Positions 23,291 to 35,960 of a stretch of 64,000 bases of DNA are shown here, in pieces. Source of the DNA: Siphonodentalium dalli. Taxonomy: Eukaryota; Mollusca; Scaphopoda; Gadilida; Siphonodentaliidae. The DNA is taken from the NCBI GenBank assembly GCA_032622095.1, contig CP136066.1, forward strand, positions 104,371,319 to 104,435,318, in the 5' to 3' direction. The position numbers were made by a program, and so were the translations under genes. Every line of letters begins with the position of its first letter. Within the stretch, counting starts at the first letter, position 1. The notes beneath the pieces are model-generated. The model was not told where the DNA came from and ran no database searches. It saw nothing but the letters and a program-made list of their open reading frames with translations.

Positions 23291-25100
23291 AATAATTAGA
23301 GCACCTCACCACTAAACCAAGACTTTTTGGTCCACAACAGCTTGAAATATTGGTTGGATTTATGCTTTTTTGGACCAAGTCACATCCCGTTTCTTTTCAT
23401 TAACGGATTGTACGCCGAGAATCGTGGGGGTATCTTGATTGTATGTCTTCGGATTAGGTCAAATGGAAGCTTTGTGTATATGAACATAGACAGCCTTTAC
23501 CAAGCATGATGATATCAAACATGCATATATCTGAGGTCTGCTAAATGCCAAAACAACTATGCTATAAGAAATGCATGTAAACAATACATTAAACGATCGT
23601 ATCAGCACTTTACCCTTTTCTATCACGATAAGTGATATATCATGAAAACATATTAATCGCGGACATATCAGATGATTAATCACATTCAGAGGTTTACGTG
23701 AATGCCCAACTAGGCTCCACGTGTACATGCATTACGTATTTTGAATGAAAGTCCGTTATAGAAGAGCAACTGAGCGGGACTCGGTCCAAGACAGCATCAT
23801 TCCAAACGATATTCCAAGTATAGTTAAATGATGTTGTGGTCAGAGAAGACTTGGTATACATCACCACGGGTCATGTATCCGGGTAAAATATGGTTTCCAT
23901 GGGAATGACAAACTCTTTGGAGAAGAATTGTTTTGAATATTCACAGGCTTCTTTAGGATCACCACTAAAATGGGAGCTATCATATTTTAACGATTTTCGA
24001 TGAAAAACATGGCCACCGGCAGCCATCTTTGATTGTACTCTTTCTATGACTAAATCCTTTGTCACACCCCACATATCACATTCGTCTTCCGATCTTCCAT
24101 ACGATCTGGTGACCACTTGACTGGAGCCATCGAAATGTCGCAGAATCAAGTTTCATTGGGAATCCCCATTTACTCATGCATGTGGGTTACACAAAGCAGT
24201 TTTTTTCAGCCAATCATCACAGTCCATATATGACAAGGTCACTGAAGGTGAAATGGCATTTTTTTGGAGCCAATGTAGGATATATGTCTCCACGCAGAGT
24301 CAATATTACGGAGAGATATTATCATACCACTTACATGTATATTCTGTTCTCATATCTGGGATCTATGCACATTCCTATTCCTTACATATAGCGGGGTCCC
24401 TTAATGATTGCATCTCGAGTTTATGGTCTAACGTATGGAACTTGGCATACTGGTAGAGTGACAGTACCCCCTTACACTTTTTATCATTTATAATTTAAAT
24501 CTGGGATATATTGAATTCTTTACGCAGACAGCATGAATCAGTTACAAAACCCGTCTAGCAAATAACTTGAACAACCATATTTTTGCATGTTTTTCAAGAT
24601 TTTGTGTCCAATTTATAAACCCGAACAAACCAAACCATGGACAGGCGGGATCTGCCACTAAAACAGATAGTAGGGTGTGGCAAATCTGCTCTGATATCAG
24701 GAAGTACGCAACATGGTGGTATATGACACCATTGATTGGGGTATCAGCTGTCTTGAAGCCCCTATGAGTTGGTGAAAGGGATACTGGCGCACTGTGAGGT
24801 ACTGAATGTAAAACAAATGAAAAGTTTATTTTCTGGGAGCGGTATACTGGACTATTTATAAAACTGGCTGACAAATAAGAGTGATTGACCATGGCCGTAA
24901 ACAGTTGACTTTGACCCTACCTGTTTATTTTGGCCTGATGATCTCTATAGGGCAATGCATCGTGACTTATGTATCGCCACAGATACCATACAAATTAATA
25001 CTTAAAACAGTGTTTATATATGAACTAAATGTTGTGACATTGTCATTGATCGTCTTATATCAAGTGTGGCATATATAAAATTCAGCGTGGTGACGGCGCC
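23291..25100. other. Unassigned, with very diverged family A pieces
   Basis: GGTTTCCATGGGAATGACA near 23890 and GGGGTCCCTTAATGATTG...ATGGAACTTGGCATA near 24393-24450 look like old family A segments. The open frames 23871-24149 and 24542-24892 on the minus strand are not recognised. Confidence 0.45.
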
Positions 25101-26110
25101 CTAACTATTCTGTATTGTGATATGAATTGCTGTTATGACTAATGCACTAGGGGTAGCGAAATATGAGACAATTAGTAACAAATAGACCAAAATAATACAT
25201 TTTTCCCCAATGACCTTGATAATTGACCTTGAACCTACATGCCCTGGTGGCCCAGTCCACTTGGTGGACCATAAATGAGTCAGATATGAGTTAACATAAT
25301 TTCTTTAACCACAGCTTCGTTGAATCTTAAAAGTGGCTTTTTAAATATTTCTTCAAATATTTTATGTCGTTGCCATGGAAACCTGAATTTATCACATGAT
25401 CCCCCCCCCCAACCCAAGCACCCTTCCAAAAAAAGTTGTTCTTATAAATAAGCAACAAATATTTGAAGTCTCATGCTTTAGTCACTAAAATCACGATTCA
25501 ACCCTTAAAGGATCCCACTATAAGTATTTAATCTATACTATATACAGAAGTACGATAGCTTGTGAAATAACTGATTTTGACCCATTTTGGAAAATGGTCA
25601 CCAAGTTTAAAGGACTATATCTCATGACAGTCTTCCGGCTTCAATAACAACGCAGTTCTCCATGTAGCCTATATGCTATAGCTTATTTCTGAGCAAAGAT
25701 AACGTAATCAGAACTGATATATAAACTCAGTGGGTAGAAAACGTATGACTCGATATGAAAAATGCTATTATTTTGGTCAATGACCTTGACCTTTATATAT
25801 GGCCTTGACCTCTTGAGGTGAAATCTCCGGTGACAAAAGAAAGCCCACAAATGGTAGCACCCCGTATCGATGCAAAGGTATACGTCCTGCGTTAAACTTT
25901 CTAGTTATAAACCATTATAGGCATATTTTTTATACCGGCCAAAAACACACTCCGTTACCATGGAAACACAAATTTTTACACTAAGCTACACTGCCCCGGT
26001 GCGCCCCAACACTGAGATAAACTTCAGATTGTAAGCTTTCGGAAAATTGTTGACAGAATTTGCCCACGAAATTGGTACCATTTTCGTTCCTGGCTCATGG
26101 ACTATATGCC
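25101..26110 (-). repeat. Family A, inverted copy
   Basis: The reverse complement carries the same ordered landmarks as 18481-20290 without the LINE fragment or the TTAA element, so it supplies empty sites for both. It contains a run of 10 C where copy 1 has a G run. Confidence 0.85.
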
Positions 26111-27124
26111 TATGGCATCATTACTGTTTACAATGCTTTTATTATCAATAAACATCGTCGATTGCAATTCAAATGTATTCCTTGAATATATTTTTGCTGA
26201 ACATTTTTTTAAATGTTCCTACCTTAAGCTTGTCTACGGTATACAATGTACATTCAAGATATGATCAAACTTATCTATAATAGATGACTAGTGCTGTAAC
26301 GGTAATGTTTACATAACAATTGTATCAACATTTTAATTCCCATCATCCAATAATTATTGACAATAAACATAAGAACAGAATCAATCTAGTGTTCAATGTT
26401 TATCTTGGCGATATTGGTTTACATACTTTTATGATTTCTGACAAATACCCACTGCGAATGTCTCGTATATATGGCAACCATCACGTCTAACATATTTATT
26501 ATTGACCTCCGGTTTTAGAGAAGAATATGTATAGTTACTATAAATGCAACAACAATATACAGTGTGTTTGCGGAGTTGTCCGCCGTGATATGTTCACTGT
26601 CTCGCCATATGCCCATTTGGATGTGAAAGCGTATGCGTTAATAATGCACTTATTGTCCGCGAATCAGTTGACACAAGACGAACAGAAATGAAGAGTCAAG
26701 AAGTGTCAAGAATTATTTGGTCCATGTGTTGTGCTATTTCTTCCGGCGATTACATGACGTCAATGCGAATGCCTCGTATATGACAACAATCACGTCTAAG
26801 CATTTGTAACGCGTGGCATTCTTTGTCAGAAGAGTTTCTAATGTGGTACATGTGTGTAATATAATGGGACATCTCTTCTAATCATATGTAAGGCTTGTTA
26901 CGGTTTTCCTCAAAAGTTTCTCCTGGGACAGATGAGAAAAGTCTAAGCTTCTGTAACACTTGCCATGGTACGTACACCAAGATATTTTACATGGTCCAAA
27001 AACACACCCACGTTTAACTTTCTGCTCACGTCTCTTGCCATATCTGAAATGTCGTATACCTGCACTTAAATAGTACCACTGTTATTTTTTGTAAACTGGT
27101 CCACATAGAGAGTGGTTAATAAAG
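26111..27124. other. No recognisable gene or repeat
   Basis: AT-rich. The words AATGCCTCGTATATGACAAC and CAACCATCACGTCTAA recur at about 26460-26490 and 26770-26800, a short diverged duplication. Nothing else was seen. Confidence 0.4.
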
Positions 27125-27402
27125 TTGAATCTGATGTCTGTTGAATATAGAAGATTAAGAGACCTCATCGAGACCTATCCATATATGGAAAACTGGTATA
27201 ATGTATACATGTACAGTTCTTTTACAAAGCACAATGTAAAACAATATGTGGAAATAACAAGAAACTACAGTTGTGTCATTACAAAAAAGGCATTGGTAAA
27301 TATTTCTTTTCGAATCGCTTTGTGATAAATTGGAACAATCTACCAGACATCATTGTAGAGGCACAATCGCTGAAAGACTTTAAAACAATGATATTTATAT
27401 AA
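27125..27402 (+). pseudogene. LINE ORF2 C-terminal remnant
   Basis: The first frame gives SVEYRRLRDLIETY, the typical SLEYRRLRGDLIE.YK word after the thumb of many LINE reverse transcriptases. A second frame from about 27295 gives GKYFFSNRFVINWNNLPD and then a SLKDFKTMI word, the conserved FFS.RVVN.WN.LP.....S...FK tail. One frameshift separates them, and the frame ends at TAA 27400-27402. The rest of the element is missing. Identification is from remembered LINE tails. Confidence 0.8.
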
Positions 27403-28774
27403 CCTGAAATATAATTATGATGATGGCTTGTTCGCATTTATTTATGTTAATTTTTTTCAAATACTTACATTTGTAAACTATATGTATCGGAATCAAAAGT
27501 CGGATGACTTGTTTCGATTAAATGGTGATTATGATATACTATCACATGCAGTTCTTGTAATATGAACATTTATTTTAATTTTTTAAAATAATTTTGACTT
27601 ATTTTGTAATATAGTATTTGTATTTTATAGTATTCGATTGAGTCTAGTGTATGTCATTTTTTTCAATGTTGATTGTGATTCAGCATAATAATGTCGATAA
27701 CTTTTTAGTACAACATTCGACGAGAATATGATCTGTTATGCCCTGACTCACTTTAAAGCTTTGACACGAGTTTGGACCCATAGGTTATGCCCTGACTTAT
27801 TATCAAGCCTTGACATAACAAACCTATAACCCCCTTTTTTATTTGTTGCGATAAATTGACAGTAAAACATAATTTCCATGTCCGATGATTTATTCTCGCC
27901 TCTGGTTGAAACATTTACAAAATAGCAATGTACATAGTTATTGCTGTTCATGAATTTTAGGAATTGCTTTTGCATCAATTGTTTTGCTTGTAACATTCGT
28001 ATTGTTTATTCTTGGAAATGCTGAATAATAATTAGCGTCCTGAGGCTAGGTTACAGAGACTACGCTTTCTAACGCGTGATTCGATTGGTTAAAAGCAAAC
28101 AATGTTAATCAATGCGCACTGTGATTGGTTAAATATGCACACATCACTTACTATATGCACACGGTACTTCGGTGCGTCATTTATACCATATGATGTTTAC
28201 TTTCTGTCGACACCTAGCGGAAAGAACGGTCCGGTGTCGCCTGCAACAGAATGAATTGATACTGGTTCGTCCTGACATAAATAGTTTTACTTTGTAAATA
28301 TCTTTTCCGCGAGCCATCTGTTTACAAGGATTCACTTGAATAGGAACTCGTTGCATTCATGTTTGGAGATGAGTTGAGGACCTGAATGTTACATCTTTTG
28401 AGCTCAATAGTATTTGATTCGCCTAGTTTGGTAATTTACAAGGGGTCGCCTACACTATTGGATGATGGAGGTTATAGTACTCGAAGCCTTTTGCGGGGTT
28501 AAAGTACGAGTTGTTGTTATTTCCGACCACAGGCCGGGTAGGATGATCAGAGTGTGGTGCGCGGCTCAAATTACTCTATTTGTAATTGTAATGTATAGAA
28601 CTCTAGATCTAACACGCTGCGATCATGAACCGACACGTCGTCACGATGCAATTATTAATCACAATATGCTGGTGCCACATGCGACATTCATCTGAAACCT
28701 TCGCACTGGCGTCCTTATACTGCTTCTCTTACAGTCTGTCCGAATCCAGACTATTAAGAACCGCTATGCGTTCT
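27403..28774. other. No recognisable gene
   Basis: AT-rich. A doubled GTGATTGGTTAAA-like word occurs at 28078-28135. Open frames are short and unrecognised. This could be intron of the globin gene that starts at 29881 on the minus strand, if that gene runs this way. Confidence 0.4.
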
Positions 28775-29193
28775 GGAACACATATCATGGAATCCCATTA
28801 CGTTAGCCATTTCTTTATACTGGATGGATTCTCCAATTCAGTTAGAAAAATATACAATGGAACGTTATATTATTCATTTGTTAGGGTTTCCAGGATAAAT
28901 TAGCAGAAAAAAGTCAGACGAAATGATAATGCAATATCCACTGGTGTGAAATGTTCAAAATATATTAAGGTCGTTTGTTGAACTTATTATCTGAACAGGT
29001 CATGTAAAGAAACTAATCGTCAATGAGTATTTAGTATAGAAATAGTATAAAAAAAAAAACACATTACATCAGTGTCAGCCAACCAGCTATCTTCTAATTG
29101 GTCCAATCAGATTTGCCGCAATTAGCGATTGCCTGACACTGATCATGACGTGTTACGTTTTGGGGTGTAATGGGATTCCATGTTATGTGTTCC
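28775..29193. repeat. 419-bp inverted-repeat element
   Basis: The 27-bp ends (28775-28801 and 29167-29193) pair with a single mismatch; the left begins GGAACACATATCATGGAATC. A second, inner inverted pair (ATCAGTGTCAG and CTGACACTGAT) lies near 29070-29150. No clear target duplication is visible, so it is listed as a repeat and not as a defined transposon. Confidence 0.75.
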
Positions 29194-29669
29194 AAATCAT
29201 CAAACACGTAACTAGTGTAGATATATAGTATGGGTTCACACAGCCTGTTTCAATCTATATAATGCATGTTTTATAGGTACACATAACTGACCCTATGTTA
29301 ACTTCGAGACTGACAAAACCAATAGAGTAGAAGAAACGTTGACGCCGACATACGGGGACGAGACCACACCCAACAGTTGGAAGCTTGAGACTGGAAAATA
29401 AGTCGAAATTCTTTTGATTATCTAACTAATATTTAGTGTAAAGTATGAAATTCATACTTTTAGTCAAATGTTAGACTACCCTAGCTCTCATTTGGAAAAT
29501 TTCGAAATTTAGCGTGATGATAGCTTGGAATCTCAGTTGGTTTCAGTTGGACAATTTTAAACAGATGTGGTGCAAAAACAATTTCCCACGAACAAATGTA
29601 TGGTTCAGTTGGGTGCAACGCCACCACTAACCTCGATACAGTTCTGCCTGTATACTATATCAGCCCAAT
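29194..29669. other. Probable start of globin intron 1 (minus strand)
   Basis: No coding block was found. On the minus strand this follows the GTAAGT donor of the globin exon directly, so it should be intronic if the gene is intact. GTTGG-rich words occur at 29368-29600. Confidence 0.4.
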
Positions 29670-29675
29670 ACTTAC
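29670..29675 (-). other. Splice donor of globin exon 1
   Basis: The minus strand reads GTAAGT, the consensus donor, immediately after two bases (AT) of the B12 codon. This creates a phase-2 junction at the B12.2 position, where animal globin genes classically carry their first intron. Confidence 0.8.
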
Positions 29676-29881
29676 ATCACGAACATTTCCACGCCAGTCA
29701 GTTCTATTTTCCGTTTTATTCCTTTCCACGACTGCTTTAACTTGAAACATTCTCGCGCATCCAGTGGCAGTCTAGGGTCCAGGTCGGCTGGTGCTTCTAA
29801 GGTACTGCGGCGGGATTCTAACAAATTTCCATTCGAAAACGAGGCTTTGTCTGTTGCCGATTTGTTGTGTACGCACCCCAT
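29676..29881 (-). CDS. Globin, first coding exon (globin X-like, Met-Gly-Cys N-terminus)
   Basis: Encodes the first 68 residues and two bases of codon 69 of a haem-binding globin. Residues 1-8 read MGCVHNKS: glycine 2 and cysteine 3 fit N-myristoylation plus palmitoylation, known for globin X proteins, so membrane attachment is inferred. Residues 9-42 are a low-complexity linker. Residues 43-68 read ECFKLKQSWKGIK and then TGVEMFV: the A helix with its conserved SW, and the B helix. The ATG has A at -3 and G at +4. The frame stays open upstream to another ATG at 30025, so a longer start is possible but less attractive. The exon ends in phase 2 at B12. The haem-contact residues (CD1 Phe, E7 and F8 His) would be in later exons, which I did not find in the window. 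Confidence 0.85.
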
Positions 29882-32460
29882 GATATGTTCACTAGGAATG
29901 CATACGATCCAATTGCGAGTATATTTTGATACAAGTAAATTAGAAAGTGGAGACACCTGTGTTGATTTTAGGTTTAAAAGGCCCGTATGTATTTTTGCTG
30001 CCGAAAATTCCAGAAAGTTGCACAAGTTTGCAGGTGAATGTATACGTTATACATGCGCAGTAATTGATGCTGATGTCTCAGAATTTTTAATACGCGTATG
30101 TGTATAGTTGCGTACACCAAATTAGATTAACATGTATGGCGTTACAGGCAACGTGTGTCTGTGTTTTGATCGCACACAGCGTATCAAAACAACATCAAAA
30201 TACACAAAAGAAATCGCACAATCAAACTCGAAAACTATCTTTACACACGTAAAACAATATATTCCGACCACAGATTATGGATGTAGTCTTCGAACAGCCA
30301 AATTTAAACTTTCCGCCTCTGCGTTACCACCTGATCATAAACGACACATGGTTCGGCAGTCGTTGAATATTAAAGCACATGGAAACTCTCGAAACTTCAG
30401 TAACATGAGCAGGTTCCAAATCACAGAGAGGTACTATGATTTAAGTCAGAGGCCAGAAACAGTAGCAGCAATGTACGCTATTCAAACAATTCCCCAAAAT
30501 AACATACAGTCCCGCTAGTCAACATGCGCTGATGGAATTATTTCTTTATAGAAACTCCGCAAGATCGCAATTATAAACGTGTAACATGAAGAAAAGAATT
30601 TACGAACGTGCCAGAAACGTTGATTTACTTCCCGCCCCGAGGGACAATACGTTTGAAGTCAAGATAGTTGAAAATATTGTGGACGACCATGCAAAGGTCC
30701 ACATTCACGGATAAATTATAAAGTCTACTCTTTTGAAGGTCCGAACAAATCACAGAAACAAACGGCAGAAACACTTTTTGTTCGAAGCTATCCGATATTG
30801 TGAATTACAACCGTCCTTTTCGGTGACGGCGACAATGCGTTTCCTGTCGTTGAGATGTTTCGAATTATTTGAAATTTCCGAAGTTCTCCCGCCACTGACG
30901 TGCGTCTCTCTCGCGTCAGGAAACTTTCTCATATGATGCGATCGATGGGCACGCGGTGCTCAGTGAAAGCAGACAAGGGAACTATCAATGGGATCTACCG
31001 CTTCCTATAGCCGTTCGATTTATCTGTATCGCCTCCAGTCTTCCAACAGCAAATCAATTCTCTCCAGTCTCGTCCTAATAAGTGAACATAGGTTTAATAG
31101 TTTCTTTATTTGTAAATAAAATATTGACTGCGAATGCGTGCGATACCCCATGTGGCTTTCGTGTAAATATGCGTATGATAGGGAGAAAGAAAGTGAATGC
31201 ATATGATACTCTTAAAAATATGAAATGGCCCTTGATATAAGCCAATGTATTTTTGCCGTAGTGTTATGTTTTTATAGTAATCCCAATCTCTATGTATGTG
31301 GAATGTGTATATATGGTAAAAGTTTAGAATTGTATAGACATCACTGGCATTTTGCTAAGTTAATTTAAGCAGAGGCAGAACTACATTTGACTATGGGTTT
31401 GTGGGAGGAACATAAATGCATAACAAAAATAAATAAATCTGGGGCAGGCCGAAATGTCGGGGATGGGTGATGATAATCCAGGTTTAAATTTGTAATGGCC
31501 TTACTGTTCCAATATATTTTTTATCAACTGTGCGTACGGAAAATCAGTCTCGTGACAGATGAAATTACGAGAGAAAATTGATACAAATCTGGTTGATATC
31601 GGACCTTATATAGACGTACAATAGTACATATTGACGTATGGCGGCTATGGCCATTGTCGGTATGTATGTGTATACAGAAGCAACGCGCCTCTATATATTA
31701 TATTCCAATTTGCCACGTGTTGACAGACATACAGGCGGGAAGCTCTTTTTTCAAACAGGCTGTTATGGCGTTCGATAAGACACCCATAACAGTCTGCCAT
31801 CAAACTGCAACGAGAAAAATAAGGATTCCGAGACACAGCAAATATAGTTCCAGACACGCTGGGGCTTCTCCATGTTTAGCTAACCGAATAACAAATGACA
31901 TCGTGTTATTATTCCATTAAGAGCGTGTGACGGGAGTCATATGGCGACAGCGACCCTACGAGGTTAATGCACGATAGTAACTAGGAGTGGATAACCCATT
32001 CTTGAGAGTAGTTGATGCTCATAAATCGTAAATACTGGCGCCAAAAATGAACAGATATATGCCAAAGAGCGGTTGTGGGTTTTATGCCCATTAGCAGCGA
32101 TCATTAAAGAGCATCACAACATGTATGCTTTTCTGCATGTTCTTACCTTTTTCTGGATATGCTTGTGGAGGCGGGTTACATGTTTGTTAGGAATAACATT
32201 GACAACAAGTTATCTTAATGTTCCATTCGCCAGATAAGCGAAAATTGGCATGGACATTGTGACTAATTTGGTGGCAAATGTGTGTAAATTATTCAATCGT
32301 CGTACCAAGAATACTAGGCGCGCGGCAGTTCGTGAAAAAAAATCCTTATTTAAGGAATTTAATGCACCAACCCTACATACAGGATTTTCATATGGTTTTG
32401 AAAATATCATAACATCAGTTGTATGATGATTTGCTGTGGTATGCGAAAGTGGTGCAATTA
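29882..32460. other. Globin upstream region; no other recognised gene
   Basis: This should hold the promoter and 5' UTR of the minus-strand globin gene; no clear TATA box was identified. A plus-strand frame at 30132-30518 (128 codons) is open, but I recognise no domain and it may be chance. Overlapping frames on both strands at 30733-30936 and 31645-31920 are also unrecognised. Confidence 0.4.
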
Positions 32461-32700
32461 CTGTGAAGTAATCGTTTCCATGGCAAGCGAACTTTTTTCA
32501 GGAGGAAAACGGGAAACCCCCGTTTCCTGTGTGGAACAACCCGGTTGGAGTCTCAATTGTTAATGTAAATGGACACTACCACAAATACCCCACAACATGA
32601 GCAGCGGTAGAACATGCGCCTGTGGTCAAGGTCGTGTATAAAGGTCAAGGTCGTCCATATATTCACAAAAATATCCCAAGTATACTTCGCACGATTGATA
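32461..32700. repeat. Possible family A scrap
   Basis: GTTTCCATGGCAAGCGAAC, followed about 150 bases later by GGTCAAGGTCGTGTATAAAG, is a word order typical of family A at 18481-20290. Too diverged to align further by eye. Confidence 0.4.
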
Positions 32701-34607
32701 ATAACTCCATCCCAGAGCTAATCAATTGTTATTCGTTTAAATTAACCGACGTATCCAATTAACAAAATTATATCAGACCGCAGTGCTCGTTCTATGTTTT
32801 GAATGCAACAAACCATTTGAAATTTTGGGAGGCAGTTCTGAATTGGACCCTATTTAGCGATACAGGCACCTATATTTCACAACAGTTGGGAAGGAGTGTT
32901 TCGTCAAATAGTTTACGCACTGTTTCGATCTGGAAATGATAAGTGACAATTTATTTAGGTGTAGAATTTGAGAGATAAAATTGTTGGTGGCCAGGTGTAC
33001 ATCTTGATGCCTAGTTTATAGCAATTAGTAAGGTCCGTTACTATGGTAACATGCTATTTATTGTACGTTGACTACTATTAAACGGTAATGGGTGGAATGT
33101 TCATTCAAACAAAAGCCCCATCTGGACATACAAACACGAAGAGAACAAAACTACAGGAGGCACAATTAATGTATATATACTTGTGGTGGTGACATCACAC
33201 TGACGGCAGCAACGTAATGACGTCATTTCCAAACTGCACTATAGAGTACATGTACTTCCTCTACTGCAGTCTACGGTGGTCATATATTCATATTTTATGC
33301 TTCAAGTCTGAATTTTGCTGATTGCAAGATGGACATTTACAAAACTGACCAGCACGGATAGTAGTTTCGATAGAAGGTAATAATATACATAAATTAAATG
33401 ATAAAAACGATGCAAATATTTCCAGAGCTCGAGTGATGAGTAATACCGCTTGATTATATATTGTAACGATTATTAGTCAAGAATGATATTGCAGTTTACA
33501 TTGTTTTCTTTGATAATAATGTTACATTTGGTGAACAAGTACATGTATATTTCGGGTTTGTGTGAGGGTTTTCCCAAATTTTCGTTTAGCTCAGGTGTTC
33601 AGGAATCGTGGTTAATTTCGATATATCTGTATATGTTCTGCCAGGGTGGGAGGGGTCCCATACTGCCCTATATAGAGGGGAAGTGCTGCTGCTGTTTCTA
33701 TTCTCATTCTATTACATCGTAATTCATATTAAAATTATCGCGCTTTCTAAATTTTGGATGATAAATATGCATATATATTGCTTGTTTGTATATTAAACAC
33801 TTACTGGGATAGGGAGAGGTGGATATCCTAAGTGATTAGCGCTTGTCCTCCAATTCCTTTTGTCATAAATCCATTTATGAACAAGTGAAATGTGTTTAAA
33901 CTAACGGTTTTCTTCATTCTAGTTCACATGTGTTTCCATGATGGCTGCTGAAGTGACGGGATTATATCATTTAACCTATCCCCAGTGTGTGCTAAGCAGA
34001 GACGACTTGAATTTGATCTCAAGAAATTCATCGTGTGTCTCAGAAGTCCACCAAAGACAAGTGAAGTGGGACACAATAACATAATACTAGTATCGGGTTT
34101 GCTACTCTGAAGAAAGTAGGAAACAAAAGAATCATACTTACTAAATTCTGGGGGGGGTGGCAGGTGTGTTTAATAGTTTGCGATGCACAAATAATTTCAG
34201 TAATTCACTTTTGATTGCCGAAACGCTATGCTAACAATACTATTAAACAGTGGCATTACCGATAAATGTGCAACTAATTCAATAAAATGACACGATTTAA
34301 TCAAAAATATTGGAAAAGGTCAAAGCATGAAAACTATTCTGACCAAAACAAATCATATTTAGACTAAATAATAGTGCATTATTAATCCATGTTCCTCTTG
34401 GCGTTGGTGTTTCACTATCTTTTATAAATTTTGCATGTTTACCCACTGCGAGTGCCTTTGAGTGGCATAACATTAAACACATCTATTTTTAAAATATAGT
34501 CCCATATAAATTAATTTGTACGTGGATCACTGTTTAGTGGAGTCACGTTGTATATGCCATTTAGTATCCAGGTACAACATATGCCCGAATATTGACAAAC
34601 ATCTTAA
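32701..34607. other. Unassigned; contains a CTTGTCCTCCAAT...TTTAAACTA block
   Basis: At 33822-33910 the block GATTAGCGCTTGTCCTCCAAT, then GTGTTTAAACTA, matches 4060-4180 and is probably a LINE 3' end. No gene recognised; open frames at 33483-33796 and 34297-34482 have no known motif. Confidence 0.4.
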
Positions 34608-35960
34608 TTGTTTTACAATAGTTTGAAGGAAATTATGTATCACAGAAAATGTCTTAACTCATATACATGTCCAAGTGTGACCAACTTGCACTACAGCAGG
34701 CGAGAAGTAGTAGCTGCCAATCACGATGGAAAGAATGGAGACTGTAAACAGGAGAATTGTTTGAGGTCATTCAATTGGAACAAACGCGTTGTGGTCTGCA
34801 AAGCGTCGCATAAGAAAGACAGAGTCCTGCATAAAATGACAACTGTAGAAGGTGTGGAAACTGTGATAATTTCTGCAACAGAAAGGAGAGACACACCAAT
34901 GTTACAACCGATGAGCCATGGAAACATCTAAGAACAAGACATAGTATACCATGCGTCGTGTATGGTGTCATATACAAGCAAAACAAACATGAAAGTTGTC
35001 AAACACAGAAATAATGTTTGTTGACAGGTCGGAACACCCTGAAGCATTTTTGAAATCGTGGACAAAATTCTTGCAGATTCAATTATGTTCCAATTATCTA
35101 GAAACTCCTCAGTCAAGAGGATGTGGATTACAGATCAATTGAGTTGCTGCTTGTACGTCACTACAGTGATTCCATTACCATCCATTCACAACATGGGCAC
35201 GGGATACCCAACATAATATTCAGCAGTAAAATTTCTGTTGGTGATGCCGTACAATCTGTTATGGCATTCATAAAAGAGGAAGAACAGTGTAAATCTCAAC
35301 CAACCACATTTCTTGAAACTAACTTGGACACTGAATTGCACAAGATTGTGGAGAATTAAGACTTGAGATCGAAAACGTTAGTTGTAATGAATCCCACCCA
35401 CAACCTGAGGATGTCAGTCCGGACGAGTCATCTGCGTTCATCCCTCCGGCACTAAAACGATTGGTCTCAGGATTATCGACCCAAAATCGTTCATGAGTGG
35501 CGAGCAAAACTACACATCGGCAAATGACATTCAACGCAGGTGCCTTCGAGAATGTATTATGTTCAGTAATGGTAACAAATGCATGTCACTACCGATGTAC
35601 TTAGCTGTTCAGCTCCATCACGATTTTGGTTCTCGGCAGATAATAGACAATCTCCAGACTATGGGTTTTTGTAGTTGTCATGACGATTTGCGAAGGTTCA
35701 TAACAATTGTAGCGAAAGAGGAATTAACCACAGTCAAAGATAACGTGCACTTCCCATGTTGTCTGAGGAATGTGGAGCATGGTGGAGATCTATACACGAA
35801 GGGAATGATAACATCGATTGCAATACGGAGACGGTTAATGGGATGACACATTCCATTCCATGGTTCGTGTAATTTATCAGCGCCAGGACGCGGAAACGTA
35901 TCAGGAAAACTCCACGACAGTATAGATTCAAAATTATTTAAATCCGAACGACAGGCAAAA
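34608..35960 (+). pseudogene. Decayed copy of an uncharacterised, widely dispersed animal gene family
   Basis: Three plus-strand frames read in order as one interrupted protein. The first (34608-34931) has MYHRKCLNSYT, then FNWNKRVVVC with paired cysteines, and continues past a stop into VYHASCMVSYTSK near 34945-34980. The second (35123-35359) has DYRSIELLLVRHYSDSI and SSKISVGDAVQ. The third (35493-35846) has LAVQLHHDFGSRQIIDNL and then, after a frameshift, a DNIDCNTETVNGMTHS word. These match in order a large uncharacterised protein family I remember from many invertebrates and fishes, with YH..C..SYTS and DN.D.N..TLDG..T.H words. Function unknown. Stops and frameshifts show the copy is dead. 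It may be transposon-related because such genes occur in many copies. Confidence 0.65.

Noticed and set aside
22052-29660. Search for globin exons 2 and 3 on the minus strand
   Set aside because: No segment with a CD1 Phe and E7 His context was recognised by eye; introns may be longer or the exons may lie outside the window.
30132-30518. 128-codon open frame upstream of the globin exon
   Set aside because: No recognisable domain, no clear splice or promoter context; length is possible by chance.
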